DNA of 64,000 bases from Clostridiales bacterium (lineage in GTDB: Bacteria; Bacillota; Clostridia; Peptostreptococcales; Anaerovoracaceae). The stretch is taken from positions 62,001-126,000 of the forward strand of contig QXXF01000002.1 in NCBI GenBank assembly GCA_009911365.1, given 5' to 3'. Positions 8,798 to 19,041 of the stretch are shown piece after piece. How positions within the stretch are numbered: position 1 is the stretch's first letter; every line of letters starts with the position of its first letter. The position numbers were made by a program, and so were the translations under genes. The notes beneath the pieces are model-generated. The model had not been told where the DNA came from and made no database searches. It worked only from the letters and a program-made list of their open reading frames with translations.

Positions 8798-9742
8798 TTA
8801 ATACCCCTGTTCCATACTCAAAATCAAGTCCACGTTCCGCAGCTCGTACTCGTTCAGTTCTCCTGTATGTTCCTCGTCAAAAATCTCTCCATCAATCGTC
8901 CCTTCGTACCAATCCTTGCTTTCAAAATAAGCAGATAACTCAGGGTCACCGAACTTCCTTCCATGTCTAGCCATGATCTCGTTTCTTGCCAGCCGCAGTT
9001 CTTTTGGAGAAAGACCCTCCAGGTCTTCCATTGTCAAATATTCCTCTGCGCTGTTTGGAAGGATATAGTCATCATCCTCCTTTTCTTCCGAAGCTTTGGA
9101 GGATTCTTCCGCAGGCTTCGTAGCCTCTTTTATCCGTGAGGGCTCTTCTTGATCAGAATCAGCGCCTTTCACCCGCTGCACATCGTAATAAGCTTCTTTT
9201 TCATTATTGAGCACGCTTTTCCATTCGATCTTGCGGCCTTTGAACGTGAGCACGCCATTGCCGCTGTTCCCATGCCCATCATCAGAAAAAGCATAGTATG
9301 CCTGCCCATCTCGGGTGACCGCCCCCACATCCTTGATCACAATCCTGTCATGAGACGGGTCCCTATCATAATACTCTAAGGAAATCAGCAACGTACCTCC
9401 GCTGACAGAATGGATCCTCAGCTTCACCCCGCCCTGCTCCTGGATATCTTTTGACGCGTCTTCTTGCCAAACACCGATATAATCGCTGTAATTCATGGAA
9501 TCCGCTGATTGGAACACTGTACTGTTAATCACTGCCACTGTCCCCAGCACCGCCAAGACCACCACGATAATCAGGGCAATATATTTGGGCTGAATGGGAA
9601 ACTCTCTTTCCCGCTCTGACCTTAATTTGAATTTGTAACTCTGTCCCTGCTTGGCATCTGACCCGCTTTGAGGGTCAGATGACGACCTTTCTATTTGTTC
9701 GGACTCTACCTGCTGAGATCCCTGTTTCTTTTCATCTGACAT
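8798..9742 (-). CDS. YARHG-domain membrane protein
   Basis: 314 residues. A charged cytoplasmic N-terminus (1-50) precedes one membrane helix near 52-72. A beta-rich region follows (about 85-195: DYIGVWQED, ISLEYYDRD), like extracellular ligand-binding modules, then an acidic Ser/Glu linker. The C-terminal YARHG domain (about 240-310) shows LSPKELRLARNEIMARHGRK followed by F..PEL..YF....WY. YARHG is an extracellular domain of unknown role found in Firmicute lipoproteins and kinases. Operon partner of the X-P-N repeat protein. The 195-bp gap to queA shows no clear signal. Confidence 0.8.
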   Translation of the reverse strand: MSDEKKQGSQQVESEQIERSSSDPQSGSDAKQGQSYKFKLRSEREREFPIQPKYIALIIVVVLAVLGTVAVINSTVFQSADSMNYSDYIGVWQEDASKDIQEQGGVKLRIHSVSGGTLLISLEYYDRDPSHDRIVIKDVGAVTRDGQAYYAFSDDGHGNSGNGVLTFKGRKIEWKSVLNNEKEAYYDVQRVKGADSDQEEPSRIKEATKPAEESSKASEEKEDDDYILPNSAEEYLTMEDLEGLSPKELRLARNEIMARHGRKFGDPELSAYFESKDWYEGTIDGEIFDEEHTGELNEYELRNVDLILSMEQGY

Positions 9743-9937
9743 TTGTTCTTTCTATCCTTTTCTAATTTGTCTAGGCAATGCCGGAAAATCCAGCTTTGGT
9801 CCTAAAATCCGGTCTCTTGAAAACCAGATCCGCCACTAAGTGATCTCCCTTGACCGCATGCCTTTCTCTATCATAGCCCAATCGCTGCCGCAAGTCAAAT
9901 TCTGCCCAAGTTCCCTTTGCAGCGCAGGGACCATCCT

Positions 9938-10975
9938 CTACAAAATCAACATAGCGTCACCATAGCTAAAAAACCGATACTGCTCTTCCACTGCCGTATG
10001 GTAAACTTCCAAGATTTTCTCCCGGTCATAGAGGGCGGAAATCAACATCAATAGCGTAGATTTAGGCAAATGGAAATTGGTGATCAAGGCATCGATCATT
10101 TTAAATTCGTAGCCTGGATAAATAAAGATCCCTGTGTTTCCTTCTCCTTCCTCTACCATATAGCGACCCTCCTTTAAAATCGCGGCACTTTCCACCGTCC
10201 TGGTAGAAGTGGTCCCTACGGAAACGATCCTTCCGCCCGTTGCTTTTATTCGATTGATCGTTTCTGCGTTTTCACGGGTGATATGATATTCTTCAAAATG
10301 CATCTGGTGGTCTTCGATGTTTTTGCATTTCACGGGCCGAAAGGTGCCAATCCCCACATGGAGCGTTACATAAGCGATCTCAATGCCCTTTTCTCTTGCT
10401 CGTTTCAGCAGGTCTTCTGTAAAGTGCAGGCCAGCTGTGGGCGCTGCCACGGAGCCATCTTCTCGGCAGTAGACCGTCTGGTAGCGAGCCTTATCTTCCT
10501 GCTGGCATTCTCGCTGGATGTAAGGCGGCAGCGGCATACTGCCAAGCTCCTCCAATCGTTCCATGAAAATCCCCTGATAATGGAACTTTACCAGACGCGT
10601 CCCGTCTGATCCATAATCAGAGACTTCAGCCCGAAAGTCAGGGGAAAATTCTACCCAGTCACCTGGTTTCAGCCGCTTTCCCGGCTTTACTATGGTTTCC
10701 CAAAGATCTCCCTCTATCCTTTTGATCAGCAAAAACTCAATCTTCGCGCCTGTTTCTGCCTTTGTTCCAAACAAGCGTGCCGGCAGCACCCTAGAGTCAT
10801 TCAAAACCAAACAATCGCCAGGTGCGAGGTATTCTAGGATATCATAGAAATGCCGATGTTCCAGTGCTCCGGTATCCCTGTGAACCACCAACAATCTTGA
10901 ATCGTCCCGCTTGTCCGCAGGCTTTTGCGCAATCAAATTTTGCGGAAGATGATAATCAAAGTCCTGTATATTCAT
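9938..10975 (-). CDS. queA: S-adenosylmethionine:tRNA ribosyltransferase-isomerase
   Basis: 345 residues, usual length. QueA transfers the ribosyl part of SAM to preQ1 in tRNA, making epoxyqueuosine. Family stretches: FDYHLP..LIAQKPA..RD.SRLLV near the start, [23 protein letters not shown]....[13 protein letters not shown], and [16 protein letters not shown] near the end. It begins 4 bp after ruvB, in the classic ruvA-ruvB-queA order. Confidence 0.96.
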   Translation of the reverse strand: MNIQDFDYHLPQNLIAQKPADKRDDSRLLVVHRDTGALEHRHFYDILEYLAPGDCLVLNDSRVLPARLFGTKAETGAKIEFLLIKRIEGDLWETIVKPGKRLKPGDWVEFSPDFRAEVSDYGSDGTRLVKFHYQGIFMERLEELGSMPLPPYIQRECQQEDKARYQTVYCREDGSVAAPTAGLHFTEDLLKRAREKGIEIAYVTLHVGIGTFRPVKCKNIEDHQMHFEEYHITRENAETINRIKATGGRIVSVGTTSTRTVESAAILKEGRYMVEEGEGNTGIFIYPGYEFKMIDALITNFHLPKSTLLMLISALYDREKILEVYHTAVEEQYRFFSYGDAMLIL

Positions 10976-10979
10976 GTGT

Positions 10980-12011
10980 TTATTCCTCTATGCTTATTTT
11001 CATCTGCTGATCATCAAAGGCGATTCCCAAATGCCGGTAAGCCTGCTCGGATACGACCCGGCCCTTTTGCGTCCTGTGGAGAAACCCCGCCTGGATCAGA
11101 TAAGGCTCGTAAACATCCTCAATGGTCACCCGTTCTTCTCCAATAGAAGCAGCAATCGTATCGATTCCCACTGGCCCGCCTTTGAACCGCTCGATGATGG
11201 TCCGCAGGATCTCTCGGTCCAGACTTTCCAGCCCCATGGGATCCACGCCCAATGCCTGGAGCGCCTGTTCTGTAATGGGAAGATCAATGGTCCCGTCTCC
11301 CTTTACTTGGGAAAAATCTCGAACCCGCTTTAAGATCCGATTAGCCACCCTGGGCGTTCCCCGAGAACGTTTCGCCATCTCTCTGAGAGAAACGTCCTCC
11401 ACCTCCACGTTCAAAAGCCCGGCTGACCGCTTGATGATCTTCATCAGTTCTTCTGTGGTATACATTTCAAACTTGCAGCTGACGCCAAAGCGATCTCTCA
11501 ATGGCGCGGAAAGGCTCCCCGCCCTGGTCGTAGCGCCAATAAGGGTGAACTTAGCGATATCCAGCCGGATGGATCTTGCGGAGGGTCCTTTCCCAATGAC
11601 AATATCCAGGGCAAAATCCTCCATAGCTGAATACAGCACTTCCTCCACCTGCCGATTCAGCCTGTGGATCTCATCAATGAACAGCACATCGTTTTCATTC
11701 AGGTTGGTAAGAATGGCCGCCAAGTCACCTGCCCGCTCGATGGCTGGTCCTGACGTGATCCGCAGATCCACGCCCAGTTCGTTGGCGATGATTCCTGCCA
11801 GCGTGGTTTTCCCCAGTCCAGGAGGCCCATAAAAAAGCACATGATCCAGCGGTTCTCCCCGCATCCTGGCCGCTTCTATAAATATTTTCAAGTTTTCCGT
11901 GGCCTTCTTTTGACCAATGTAATCTGCCAGGCTTTGGGGACGCAGGGTAAACTCCGCGAGTTCTTCCTGTTCTCCCGCGCTGGCAGCCGTGATTCTTTCT
12001 TCAAGTTCCAT
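10980..12011 (-). CDS. ruvB: Holliday junction branch-migration ATPase RuvB
   Basis: 343 residues. Hexameric AAA+ motor that drives branch migration with RuvA. Walker [12 protein letters not shown] near 61-71, Walker [13 protein letters not shown], sensor GATTRAG, arginine finger region APLRDRFGV, then the winged-helix C-terminus with GG.VG.DT.AA..GEE. Follows ruvA by 56 bp. Confidence 0.97.
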   Translation of the reverse strand: MELEERITAASAGEQEELAEFTLRPQSLADYIGQKKATENLKIFIEAARMRGEPLDHVLFYGPPGLGKTTLAGIIANELGVDLRITSGPAIERAGDLAAILTNLNENDVLFIDEIHRLNRQVEEVLYSAMEDFALDIVIGKGPSARSIRLDIAKFTLIGATTRAGSLSAPLRDRFGVSCKFEMYTTEELMKIIKRSAGLLNVEVEDVSLREMAKRSRGTPRVANRILKRVRDFSQVKGDGTIDLPITEQALQALGVDPMGLESLDREILRTIIERFKGGPVGIDTIAASIGEERVTIEDVYEPYLIQAGFLHRTQKGRVVSEQAYRHLGIAFDDQQMKISIEE

Positions 12012-12067
12012 AATCTATCCTTGCTAAGCTCTGTTTTTAATGTTTAACATTACGAATGAAACGCTTT

Positions 12068-12673
12068 TTAAAACAGCTTTTTCAATGCCTGTTTCACATA
12101 CTCTTCCACTGTAAGATCCTGTTCTTTCACTGCCGCCAAAGCATTAATGGCTTCGCCTCTGGTATATCCCAAGGCGATCAGCGCATTGGCCGCCTCTGTC
12201 CTGTTGTCACCTGGGCTATCCGCAGCTCCCGCTGATGCGGAAAAGCCTTCTGGCACAGAAGCGTCTTCCAAGGTCCCAAATTTATCCTTTAACTCCAGCA
12301 CGATCCGCTCGGCGGTCTTCTTGCCGATCCCATTGGCCCGGGTCAGTGATTTGGCATCCTCCAACGTAATGGCCTGGCGCACCTCATGCAGCGGCATGGC
12401 TGATAAAATGGACAATGCGGCTTTGGCCCCAACGCCGCTGACTGTGATCAACTTGCGGAAGGTATCCAGCGCAGCTTTTTCACCAAACCCGTAAAGACTG
12501 ATATCATCCTCGCGAACCATCATGGCTGTGTAAACCGTGATCTCCTCCCCTTCCTTTGCCAGATAGACGCTGGAATTTGCGGGAACAGAGATTTCATACC
12601 CCAGTCCGCCTGCTTCCACCACGATCCCGGTTTCCGATTTGATAGCCAACGTTCCCTTTATATAATGAAGCAT
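12068..12673 (-). CDS. ruvA: Holliday junction DNA helicase subunit RuvA
   Basis: 201 residues. Tetrameric junction-binding protein. N-terminal OB fold (1-62: MLHYIKGTLAIK, GLGYEISVP), two helix-hairpin-helix motifs (TVSGVGAKAALSILS and RANGIGKKTAERIVLELKDK), and a C-terminal domain III (about 150-201) that contacts RuvB. The start ATG lies 19 bp after ruvC. Confidence 0.96.
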   Translation of the reverse strand: MLHYIKGTLAIKSETGIVVEAGGLGYEISVPANSSVYLAKEGEEITVYTAMMVREDDISLYGFGEKAALDTFRKLITVSGVGAKAALSILSAMPLHEVRQAITLEDAKSLTRANGIGKKTAERIVLELKDKFGTLEDASVPEGFSASAGAADSPGDNRTEAANALIALGYTRGEAINALAAVKEQDLTVEEYVKQALKKLF

Positions 12674-12692
12674 TTCCTTCCTCCCTATATGC

Positions 12693-13205
12693 TCAAGTCG
12701 CCTTCCGGGCCATCAGCCCTTTGAGCCTGCTTCTGCTTCCCGCTGAATGCCCGTGGCACACTGCCGCGGCGAGAGCGTCCGCTGTATCGTCCGGTTTTGG
12801 CACTTCCTTCAAATTGAGAATGGTCTTTACCATTTGCTGTACTTGTTTTTTCTCCGCCCGTCCATACCCTACCAAAGCCTGCTTAATCTGCAGCGGCGTG
12901 TATTCCTGGATCTCCAACCCTGAATTCGCGCAGGCCAGCACGGCCACGCCTCGGGCCTGTCCCACCAAAATGGCGGTCTTGGCGTTGGTATTGAAAAACA
13001 ATTCTTCCACAGAAGCCACCTCTGGTTCATGACGCACGATCAGCTCCATCAAAGAATTGTACAAAATCTTCAGTCGATCCGGCATTTCCATCCCCGCCTC
13101 TGTGGTGACCGCCCCATAATCCACTACTTTGAACCGATTTCCAATCATATCGACCACGCCGTATCCTAAAATCGCATACCCCGGATCGATCCCCAATATC
13201 CGCAT
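12693..13205 (-). CDS. ruvC: Crossover junction endodeoxyribonuclease RuvC
   Basis: 170 residues from the ATG at 13205, chosen because AGGAGGGG lies just upstream; the frame extends to 13244 without a ribosome site. It resolves Holliday junctions. Acidic active-site residues visible: D7 (GIDPG), E67 or E68 (VEELFF) and D140/D143 (PDDTADALA). First gene of ruvC-ruvA-ruvB-queA. Confidence 0.96.
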   Translation of the reverse strand: MRILGIDPGYAILGYGVVDMIGNRFKVVDYGAVTTEAGMEMPDRLKILYNSLMELIVRHEPEVASVEELFFNTNAKTAILVGQARGVAVLACANSGLEIQEYTPLQIKQALVGYGRAEKKQVQQMVKTILNLKEVPKPDDTADALAAAVCHGHSAGSRSRLKGLMARKAT

Positions 13206-13418
13206 AACCCCTCCTGATTTTTTGTAGATACTACAGTATATCATACAAACGTACGTTCCGCAATTCCAAATTCAATATTTTTCCGGTAAATTTCACTGCT
13301 AAACTGTCCTAGAAATTTTCGTTTGAAAAGTTACACAGAGGATTTTCCGCCTACGGATCTCCTGTGAAATTTCCTTGTGCCCAGCACTTATTTTTTGTGT
13401 AGCTTTTTCAAAAAACTA

Positions 13419-13441
13419 TGGTATAATTATAAATGTATAAT
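13419..13441 (+). promoter_or_regulatory. Extended -10 promoter of argR with overlapping AT-rich dyad
   Basis: TGG-TATAAT (13419-13427) is an extended -10; no good -35 is seen. The AT-rich stretch 13422-13441 has an imperfect dyad similar in composition to ARG boxes, so self-repression by ArgR is possible. Bases 13206-13418 hold an imperfect hairpin around 13335-13364 and nothing else clear. Confidence 0.45.
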
Positions 13442-13474
13442 CTTAACCAAAAATGCATACTAAAGGAGCATATG

Positions 13475-13924
13475 ATGCGTTATTCAAGACAAAATAAGAT
13501 TTTAGAGCTCATTGAGCAATATGAGGTTGAAACTCAGGACAAACTGGCCGCTCTTTTAAAAGACTATGGTTTTACCGTAACGCAGGCCACGATTTCCAGG
13601 GACATCAAGGAGCTGCATCTGATTAAAACCTTATCTTCCAACGGAAAATATAAATATGCAGCTTCCAGCCACGTAGAAGGACCGGTTTCTGACCGATTTG
13701 TAAGTATATTCAGAGAAACCATTAAAACCGTGGATTCTTCCGGAAACATCGTAGTGGTAAAAACCCTTTCCGGCTGCGCCAATGCCGCTGGAGAGGCTAT
13801 CGACTCCCTTGGTTTCCCCCATGTGATCGGCTCGGTAGCCGGCGACAACACGCTGATGATCATTATCGATGATGTCGCCAACACGCCAAAAGTTTTAAAA
13901 GAATTTAACGAAATGCTTGGATAA
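13475..13924 (+). CDS. argR: Arginine repressor ArgR/AhrC
   Basis: 149 residues from the ATG at 13475 (AAGGAG six bases upstream; an adjacent ATG at 13472 is possible). The N-terminal winged helix spans about 1-70, with TVTQATISRDIKELHLIK as DNA-reading part. The C-terminal arginine-binding hexamerisation domain spans 80-149, with GCANAAGEAIDS and the VAGDNT...I link to ligand binding. In Firmicutes it represses synthesis and activates breakdown of arginine. It lies just before recN, a common Firmicute order. Confidence 0.95.
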   Translation: MRYSRQNKILELIEQYEVETQDKLAALLKDYGFTVTQATISRDIKELHLIKTLSSNGKYKYAASSHVEGPVSDRFVSIFRETIKTVDSSGNIVVVKTLSGCANAAGEAIDSLGFPHVIGSVAGDNTLMIIIDDVANTPKVLKEFNEMLG

Positions 13925-13939
13925 GAGGTAGGAACACAC

Positions 13940-15559
13940 ATGCTTTCTCACATCAGTATTAAAAACTTTGCAATCATTGAAAACGTAGAAATCGATTTTC
14001 ACCAAGGCCTAAACATTATCACCGGTGAAACAGGCGCTGGAAAATCCATTGTCATCGAGGCTGTGAGCTTGGCTCTAGGAAGCCGCGCAGACACTGCCTT
14101 TGTTCGTTCTGGCACAGATAAAGCCATCGTGCAGCTGGCTGGGACCCACAAGGGTGAAGAATATGTCATTACACGGGAGGTTTCCGCTGCTGGAAAGAAT
14201 TTATGCAAAATCAACGGCGAGATCGTCACCCTTAATCACCTGAACATGCTTTGTAAAAAGCTGGCTGACATCCATGGACAGTACGATCATCAGTCCCTGC
14301 TCAACCCGGATTATCATATCAAGCTGATCGACATGTATAAAAAGGATGTGATTTTCCCCGCAAAGCAGAAAGTCGCCGCTGTTTTCACCCAGTACCGGGA
14401 TATTTCTTCCAAACTGAAACGTCTGGTGGCCGATGCCGCCGAAAACCAAAGGCAGCGGGATTTCATGGCTTTTGAGCTGGATGAGATCCAAAAAGCCCAG
14501 CTGGTCCCTGGTGAGGACGAAACTCTGGAGGAAGAGATCGCTCTCCTTCAAAACAGCGAACACATCTATGAAAATCTGGCAGGTGCTTATGAGCTGACAC
14601 GGGGCGATGAATTCGCCGCTCTTGATGGCGTAAAAAAAGCACTGGACATGATCGAAAACATCAGTGAATATTCCAAAGAGCTGACTGACGTTTATCAGCA
14701 AATGTCGGATTCTTATTATATCCTGGAAGAACTGTCCAGCCAGATCCGGGACATGCGGGATCGTACCGTCTTTTCACCGGAAGATCTGAACCGCTGCATT
14801 TCCCGCATGGAGCTGCTGAGCGGCCTAAAGCGAAAACATAACGCTTCCCTGGAAGACATCATTGCTTATGGGCAAGAATTGGAGGAAAAGCTGGATCAAG
14901 TAGAAAACATCGACTCCATGAAAGCCGAACTGACCGCGCTCCAGAACAAATGCGAAGTTGACTTAAAAACCGCTTGCCAGGAGCTTTCCACACTGCGAAA
15001 AGAGGCGGCCAGAGAACTAGAAGAAAAGATCCTGGCTGAACTTGGAGAATTGAACTTTAAAGACGCGCAGCTCTCTATCTCATTCAAAGAAACTCCCGAA
15101 TTCACGGAAAGCGGTACAGATCTGGTAGAGTTCATGATCAGTACCAACAAGGGGGAAAAGCAAAAGCCCCTTTCCAAGATCGCCTCTGGCGGGGAAATGT
15201 CCAGGATCATGCTGGCCTTTAAGAAAATCGTTGGCGATTACGACGAGATCCCTACCATGATTTTCGATGAAATTGACACAGGGATCAGCGGCGTCACTGC
15301 CAGCATCGTAGGGAAAAAGCTGAAACAGATCGCAGGAAACCATCAAATCATCTGTATCACGCATCTTCCGCAGATCGCAGCTTTTGGCAGCCATAATTAT
15401 AAAATCGCCAAGGAATCTGATGACAGCAGCACTTACACCACTGTCCTTCAGCTGCGCCCGGATGAAAAGGTCCAGGAAATCGCCAGGCTGCTGGGGGGAA
15501 TCAATATTACGGATACCACTCTAGAGTCGGCAAAAGAACTGATTGAAGCATCGGAATAA
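13940..15559 (+). CDS. recN: DNA repair protein RecN
   Basis: 539 residues. SMC-like ATPase that acts early at double-strand breaks. Walker A GETGAGKS at 29-36, central coiled coil (about 150-350), signature KIASGGEMSRIMLA, Walker B MIFDEIDTGISG, then ITHLPQIAA. Slightly shorter than the usual 550-570 residues but with all motifs. Starts 15 bp after argR, so co-transcribed. Confidence 0.96.
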   Translation: MLSHISIKNFAIIENVEIDFHQGLNIITGETGAGKSIVIEAVSLALGSRADTAFVRSGTDKAIVQLAGTHKGEEYVITREVSAAGKNLCKINGEIVTLNHLNMLCKKLADIHGQYDHQSLLNPDYHIKLIDMYKKDVIFPAKQKVAAVFTQYRDISSKLKRLVADAAENQRQRDFMAFELDEIQKAQLVPGEDETLEEEIALLQNSEHIYENLAGAYELTRGDEFAALDGVKKALDMIENISEYSKELTDVYQQMSDSYYILEELSSQIRDMRDRTVFSPEDLNRCISRMELLSGLKRKHNASLEDIIAYGQELEEKLDQVENIDSMKAELTALQNKCEVDLKTACQELSTLRKEAARELEEKILAELGELNFKDAQLSISFKETPEFTESGTDLVEFMISTNKGEKQKPLSKIASGGEMSRIMLAFKKIVGDYDEIPTMIFDEIDTGISGVTASIVGKKLKQIAGNHQIICITHLPQIAAFGSHNYKIAKESDDSSTYTTVLQLRPDEKVQEIARLLGGINITDTTLESAKELIEASE

Positions 15560-15689
15560 CGGCTCGTTCCCTTTGACTGATCCGGCCTTGTCACATTGTC
15601 TCATGATTGCTTTTGACCCAAGGCCTGCCTTTGCTTCATCCATATAGACAGATCATCGCAAAGAGCAGGTTCACTCTTTGCAGACAAGA

Positions 15690-15715
15690 AAAAGCGAGGC
15701 TAAACCTCGCTTTTT
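15690..15715. terminator. Bidirectional terminator between recN and ispH-rpsA
   Basis: A-run, stem AAGCGAGG / CCTCGCTT around a 5-base loop, then a T-run. It can act on both convergent genes. A second smaller inverted pair (15658-15665 with 15674-15681) lies just upstream. Confidence 0.85.
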
Positions 15716-15760
15716 ACTTGTTTTATTGCCATTCTCAAAATTGTCGTGTTTAAAATTCAA

Positions 15761-17755
15761 TTATGCTTCCGCAGCCGCCTCTTCTTCCACTTCCTCTACG
15801 GGTTCTTCGGCAATCGGCGCAACTTTCAATGGTTCATCTGATTCGTCTAACGTTTCCTTGATGCTCAGGCTGATTCTTCTTCTTTCCTGATCGATTTCTA
15901 AGATCTTGGCGGAAACTTCCTGTCCAACAGTCAGTTCATCTGCGATGTTGCCGACTCTCTTGTGGGCAACTTCGGAAATATGTACCAGTCCATCCAATCC
16001 TGGTTCCAGCTCTACGAAAGCACCGTACTCTTTAATCTGGACCACTTTACCGCCGACAACCTGTCCAATCTGATATTTTTCGTTGATCACGCTCCAAGGT
16101 TCAGGCTGATTCTGTTTCAGTCCCAGAGAAATCTTGCCTTTTTCAGCGTTCATGGACAGAACCTTTACGCGGATCTTGTCACCGATACTCAGAACTTCCT
16201 GTGGGTGCTTTAATTTGCCCCAGGAAATTTCGGAGATGTGCAGCAGTCCATCAATGCCGCCGATGTCTACAAAAGCACCGTAATCTGTGAAACGCATCAC
16301 AGTACCTTCGACTACATCGTCTACATTCAGGCCTTCCCAAATTTCTGCGATCCTCTTGTTCTTCTCTTCATTCAGATGCATTTTATGAGAAAAAACGGCC
16401 TTCCCTCTCCTTTGGTCAACTCTGGAAACCTTGACAGGAAGAGTTTGTCCCACAAATTCTTCTGCGTTTTCCACGTATCTGTCGGAAAGCTGTGACAGAG
16501 GAATAAAACCGGAGACTTCTTTATAAGCCGCAATCACTCCCCCGTTAACAGGTCTAACTACTTTAATTTCAATATCTGATTTATCTTCAAGCGCCTGGTT
16601 GATTTCATCCCAGTGTTCGCTAACTTCCAGCTTTTTCTTGGACAGCAGTATGCTGCCATCGCCGTCATCTGTCTTTACAACTTTGGCCTGAATTTCATCG
16701 CCTTCTTGATATAAGTCAGTTAACTTCTGATCTCCTTCCACCGTAATTTCGTCAGATGGAATGATTCCATCTTTTTTGCAGCCGAGATTGACGATAATTT
16801 CTTTATCCGTAACCTGGTGTACTTTTCCTGTTACGATTTCTCCACCGCGGGGCAGCCTTAAGGATTTTTCGATTTCATCCATTAAAGCATCCATTGAATT
16901 CATTTCATTGTTTTCAAGTGTGATTTCACTCATGTTGGCAATAACCTCCTTAATTAAGCATTCAGGCGTCGAAGCACCTGCCGCTATTCCTATTCTATTA
17001 CATTTTTCAACTTCTTTCAATGGTAAATCCTCTATATTTTCAATAAAATGCGTATTTACGCAATATTTTTTTGAAATATCATATAGTTTTTTGGTATTCG
17101 AGCTTTTAGAATCACCAAGCACAAGCATCAAATCCGCTTTTTTGGCAGTTTCCATGCAGCTATTCTGACGGCTTTCCGTGGCATTGCAGATGGTATTGTT
17201 TACAGAAAACCGTTTCTTCTGCTCCCGAAAAGCTTCCAGCGTTTCTTCAAAAAGATGTTTTTGGATGGTGGTCTGAGCCACTACAAACAAGTCGTCTTCC
17301 TGAACAGCCTCTGCTTCTTTCCTGGAATTTATGATGATGGCGGAGTCCTCGCACCAGCCGTTGGTGCCACAGACTTCTGGGTGGTTCCGATCGCCTACGA
17401 TGACTACATTTTGTCCTTTTTCTCGAGCGATCCGCACCAAATCATGGATCCTAGCCACAAAAGGGCAAGTGGCGTCTATCAGCTTCAATCCTCTCTGCTC
17501 CGCAATTTCGTAAAACCCTTTGCTTTCACCATGGGAACGCACGATCACAGTTGCGCCTGTTTTCACGTCTTCCAGCGCGTCGATCACCCGCACCCCCTTT
17601 TTTTCCAAGCGCTCTGTCACCAGCTTGTTGTGAATCAGCGGCCCGCGGGAATAGATGATGGTCTCACTTTGTTCCGCAGCCTTCTCTGCCTTTTCGATGG
17701 CCTGCTTGACTCCAAAACAAAATCCAGAATGTTCAGCCCTTATGATTTCTTTCAT
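15761..17755 (-). CDS. ispH: Fused HMBPP reductase (IspH) and ribosomal protein S1-like protein
   Basis: 664 residues from the ATG at 17755. Residues 1-280 are IspH (LytB), which makes IPP and DMAPP in the MEP pathway. Three cluster Cys are visible: C13 in SGFCFGV, one in DATCPFV, and one in NTICNAT. It also has the HPEV and TSTPE-like (GASTPE) motifs. From about 300 there are four S1 RNA-binding repeats; the last two are canonical (YGAFVDIGGIDGLLHIS and YGAFVELEPGLDGLVHIS). The fusion is known in Clostridia. The C-terminus is Glu/Ala-rich. The start overlaps the end of rarA by 23 bases. Confidence 0.95.
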   Translation of the reverse strand: MKEIIRAEHSGFCFGVKQAIEKAEKAAEQSETIIYSRGPLIHNKLVTERLEKKGVRVIDALEDVKTGATVIVRSHGESKGFYEIAEQRGLKLIDATCPFVARIHDLVRIAREKGQNVVIVGDRNHPEVCGTNGWCEDSAIIINSRKEAEAVQEDDLFVVAQTTIQKHLFEETLEAFREQKKRFSVNNTICNATESRQNSCMETAKKADLMLVLGDSKSSNTKKLYDISKKYCVNTHFIENIEDLPLKEVEKCNRIGIAAGASTPECLIKEVIANMSEITLENNEMNSMDALMDEIEKSLRLPRGGEIVTGKVHQVTDKEIIVNLGCKKDGIIPSDEITVEGDQKLTDLYQEGDEIQAKVVKTDDGDGSILLSKKKLEVSEHWDEINQALEDKSDIEIKVVRPVNGGVIAAYKEVSGFIPLSQLSDRYVENAEEFVGQTLPVKVSRVDQRRGKAVFSHKMHLNEEKNKRIAEIWEGLNVDDVVEGTVMRFTDYGAFVDIGGIDGLLHISEISWGKLKHPQEVLSIGDKIRVKVLSMNAEKGKISLGLKQNQPEPWSVINEKYQIGQVVGGKVVQIKEYGAFVELEPGLDGLVHISEVAHKRVGNIADELTVGQEVSAKILEIDQERRRISLSIKETLDESDEPLKVAPIAEEPVEEVEEEAAAEA

Positions 17756-19025
17756 CAATCCGTTTTAATTCCTCCAAGTATTTTTTAAAAGAAGATTCGC
17801 TTCCGTTTTCCGTTGGCTGGTAATAGCTTGTCCCTTCCCTGTACAAGTTGTCCGGCAAATACTGCTGGGGCACATAGCCGCCAAAGGCATGGGGGTATTT
17901 GTAACCGATCCCGTGTCCTCGGTCTTCAGCGCCTTTGTAATGGGAATCCTTTAAATGAAGCGGTACGTCGTCAATCTTTCTGGTCCTTAGATCCGCGATC
18001 GCTCTGTCCAGTGCCACGCAAGAAGCATTGGATTTTGGACAGGAAGCCATCAGCACCACAGCCTGAGCCAGATTGATCTGCGCCTCTGGCAGGCCCACCA
18101 TGAGCGCTGCCTGTACGCACGCTGTCACAATCGTAATGGCACTGGGGTAAGCCATGCCTACGTCTTCGCTAGCCATGACTAAGAGACGCCTTCCAATCAT
18201 CTGAATATCGCCGCCGCCTTCTAAGAGCCTGGCTAAATAGTGAACCGCGGCGTCCGGATCGCTGCCCCTTACAGATTTTTGCAGCGCAGAAAGCAGGTTA
18301 TACTTGTCCTCTCCTCTGTCATAAAAGGTGGTCTGCCGCTGCATGGCTTCCCCTACGATCTTCCGATCCAGGGTTTTACCTTCACTCAAGTTGTCCACGA
18401 TGAACCCTAGGGTGTCCAATGCCACCCGAGCGTCTCCGCCGCTCATTTCAGCCAAAACCCGCAGCGCTTCACGATCGTAAGGGATACCTAGACCGCCAAA
18501 GCCTTTCACATTGTCTGTTAGCGTCCGCTCCAGTAACCCTAGCAGTTCATCCCCGGTTAGTCTATGGAATTCGTAAATATTCCTCACTCTGCTGATAACC
18601 GCATTGTTGACCGCAAAATATGGGTTTTCCGTCGTGCTTCCGATAAAGCGGATGACCCCTTCTTCCAAAGCTTTTAGCAGCGAATCCTGCTGCAGCTTGT
18701 TCCACCTATGAAACTCGTCCACATACACATATGTGGTTTCCTTCTGAAGGCCAAAAAAGCGGGTTTTGGCGTTTTCGATCATGGTCTTCAGTTCCTTTGT
18801 TCCAGTGGTAGAAGCGTTGATTTCAATAAAATCAGCGTCCATTTCCTTGGCAACGATCCGGGCAAGGGTGGTCTTTCCTGTTCCTGAAGGTCCAAAGAAA
18901 ATAGCGGAGTCAAAGGTCTTGTTTTTGATTGCGTTGTACAAAAGCGAACCCTTGTACATAAAATGGGATTGCCCTGTGAATTCGTCCAGGTGATCTGGCC
19001 GCATCCTAGTTGATAAAGGTATCAT
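17733..19025 (-). CDS. rarA: Replication-associated recombination protein A (RarA/MgsA)
   Basis: 430 residues. AAA+ clamp-loader-like ATPase acting at stalled forks. Starts IPLSTRMRP..LDEF.GQ.H, Walker A GPSGTGKTTLA near 45, Walker B YVDEFHRWNK (Glu and His in usual positions), sensor GSTTENP, and the C-terminal tetramerisation region with SCPKSNASCVAL and YKYPHAF.G. Full length. Lies between a SPOR gene and ispH-rpsA, all minus strand. Confidence 0.95.
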   Translation of the reverse strand: MIPLSTRMRPDHLDEFTGQSHFMYKGSLLYNAIKNKTFDSAIFFGPSGTGKTTLARIVAKEMDADFIEINASTTGTKELKTMIENAKTRFFGLQKETTYVYVDEFHRWNKLQQDSLLKALEEGVIRFIGSTTENPYFAVNNAVISRVRNIYEFHRLTGDELLGLLERTLTDNVKGFGGLGIPYDREALRVLAEMSGGDARVALDTLGFIVDNLSEGKTLDRKIVGEAMQRQTTFYDRGEDKYNLLSALQKSVRGSDPDAAVHYLARLLEGGGDIQMIGRRLLVMASEDVGMAYPSAITIVTACVQAALMVGLPEAQINLAQAVVLMASCPKSNASCVALDRAIADLRTRKIDDVPLHLKDSHYKGAEDRGHGIGYKYPHAFGGYVPQQYLPDNLYREGTSYYQPTENGSESSFKKYLEELKRIDERNHKG

Positions 19026-19041
19026 CTTTGTTTCTCCAAAT

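Noticed and set aside
11122-11832. 236-codon plus-strand ORF
   Set aside because: Opposite strand of ruvB; rich in Ser/Arg as typical antisense frames.
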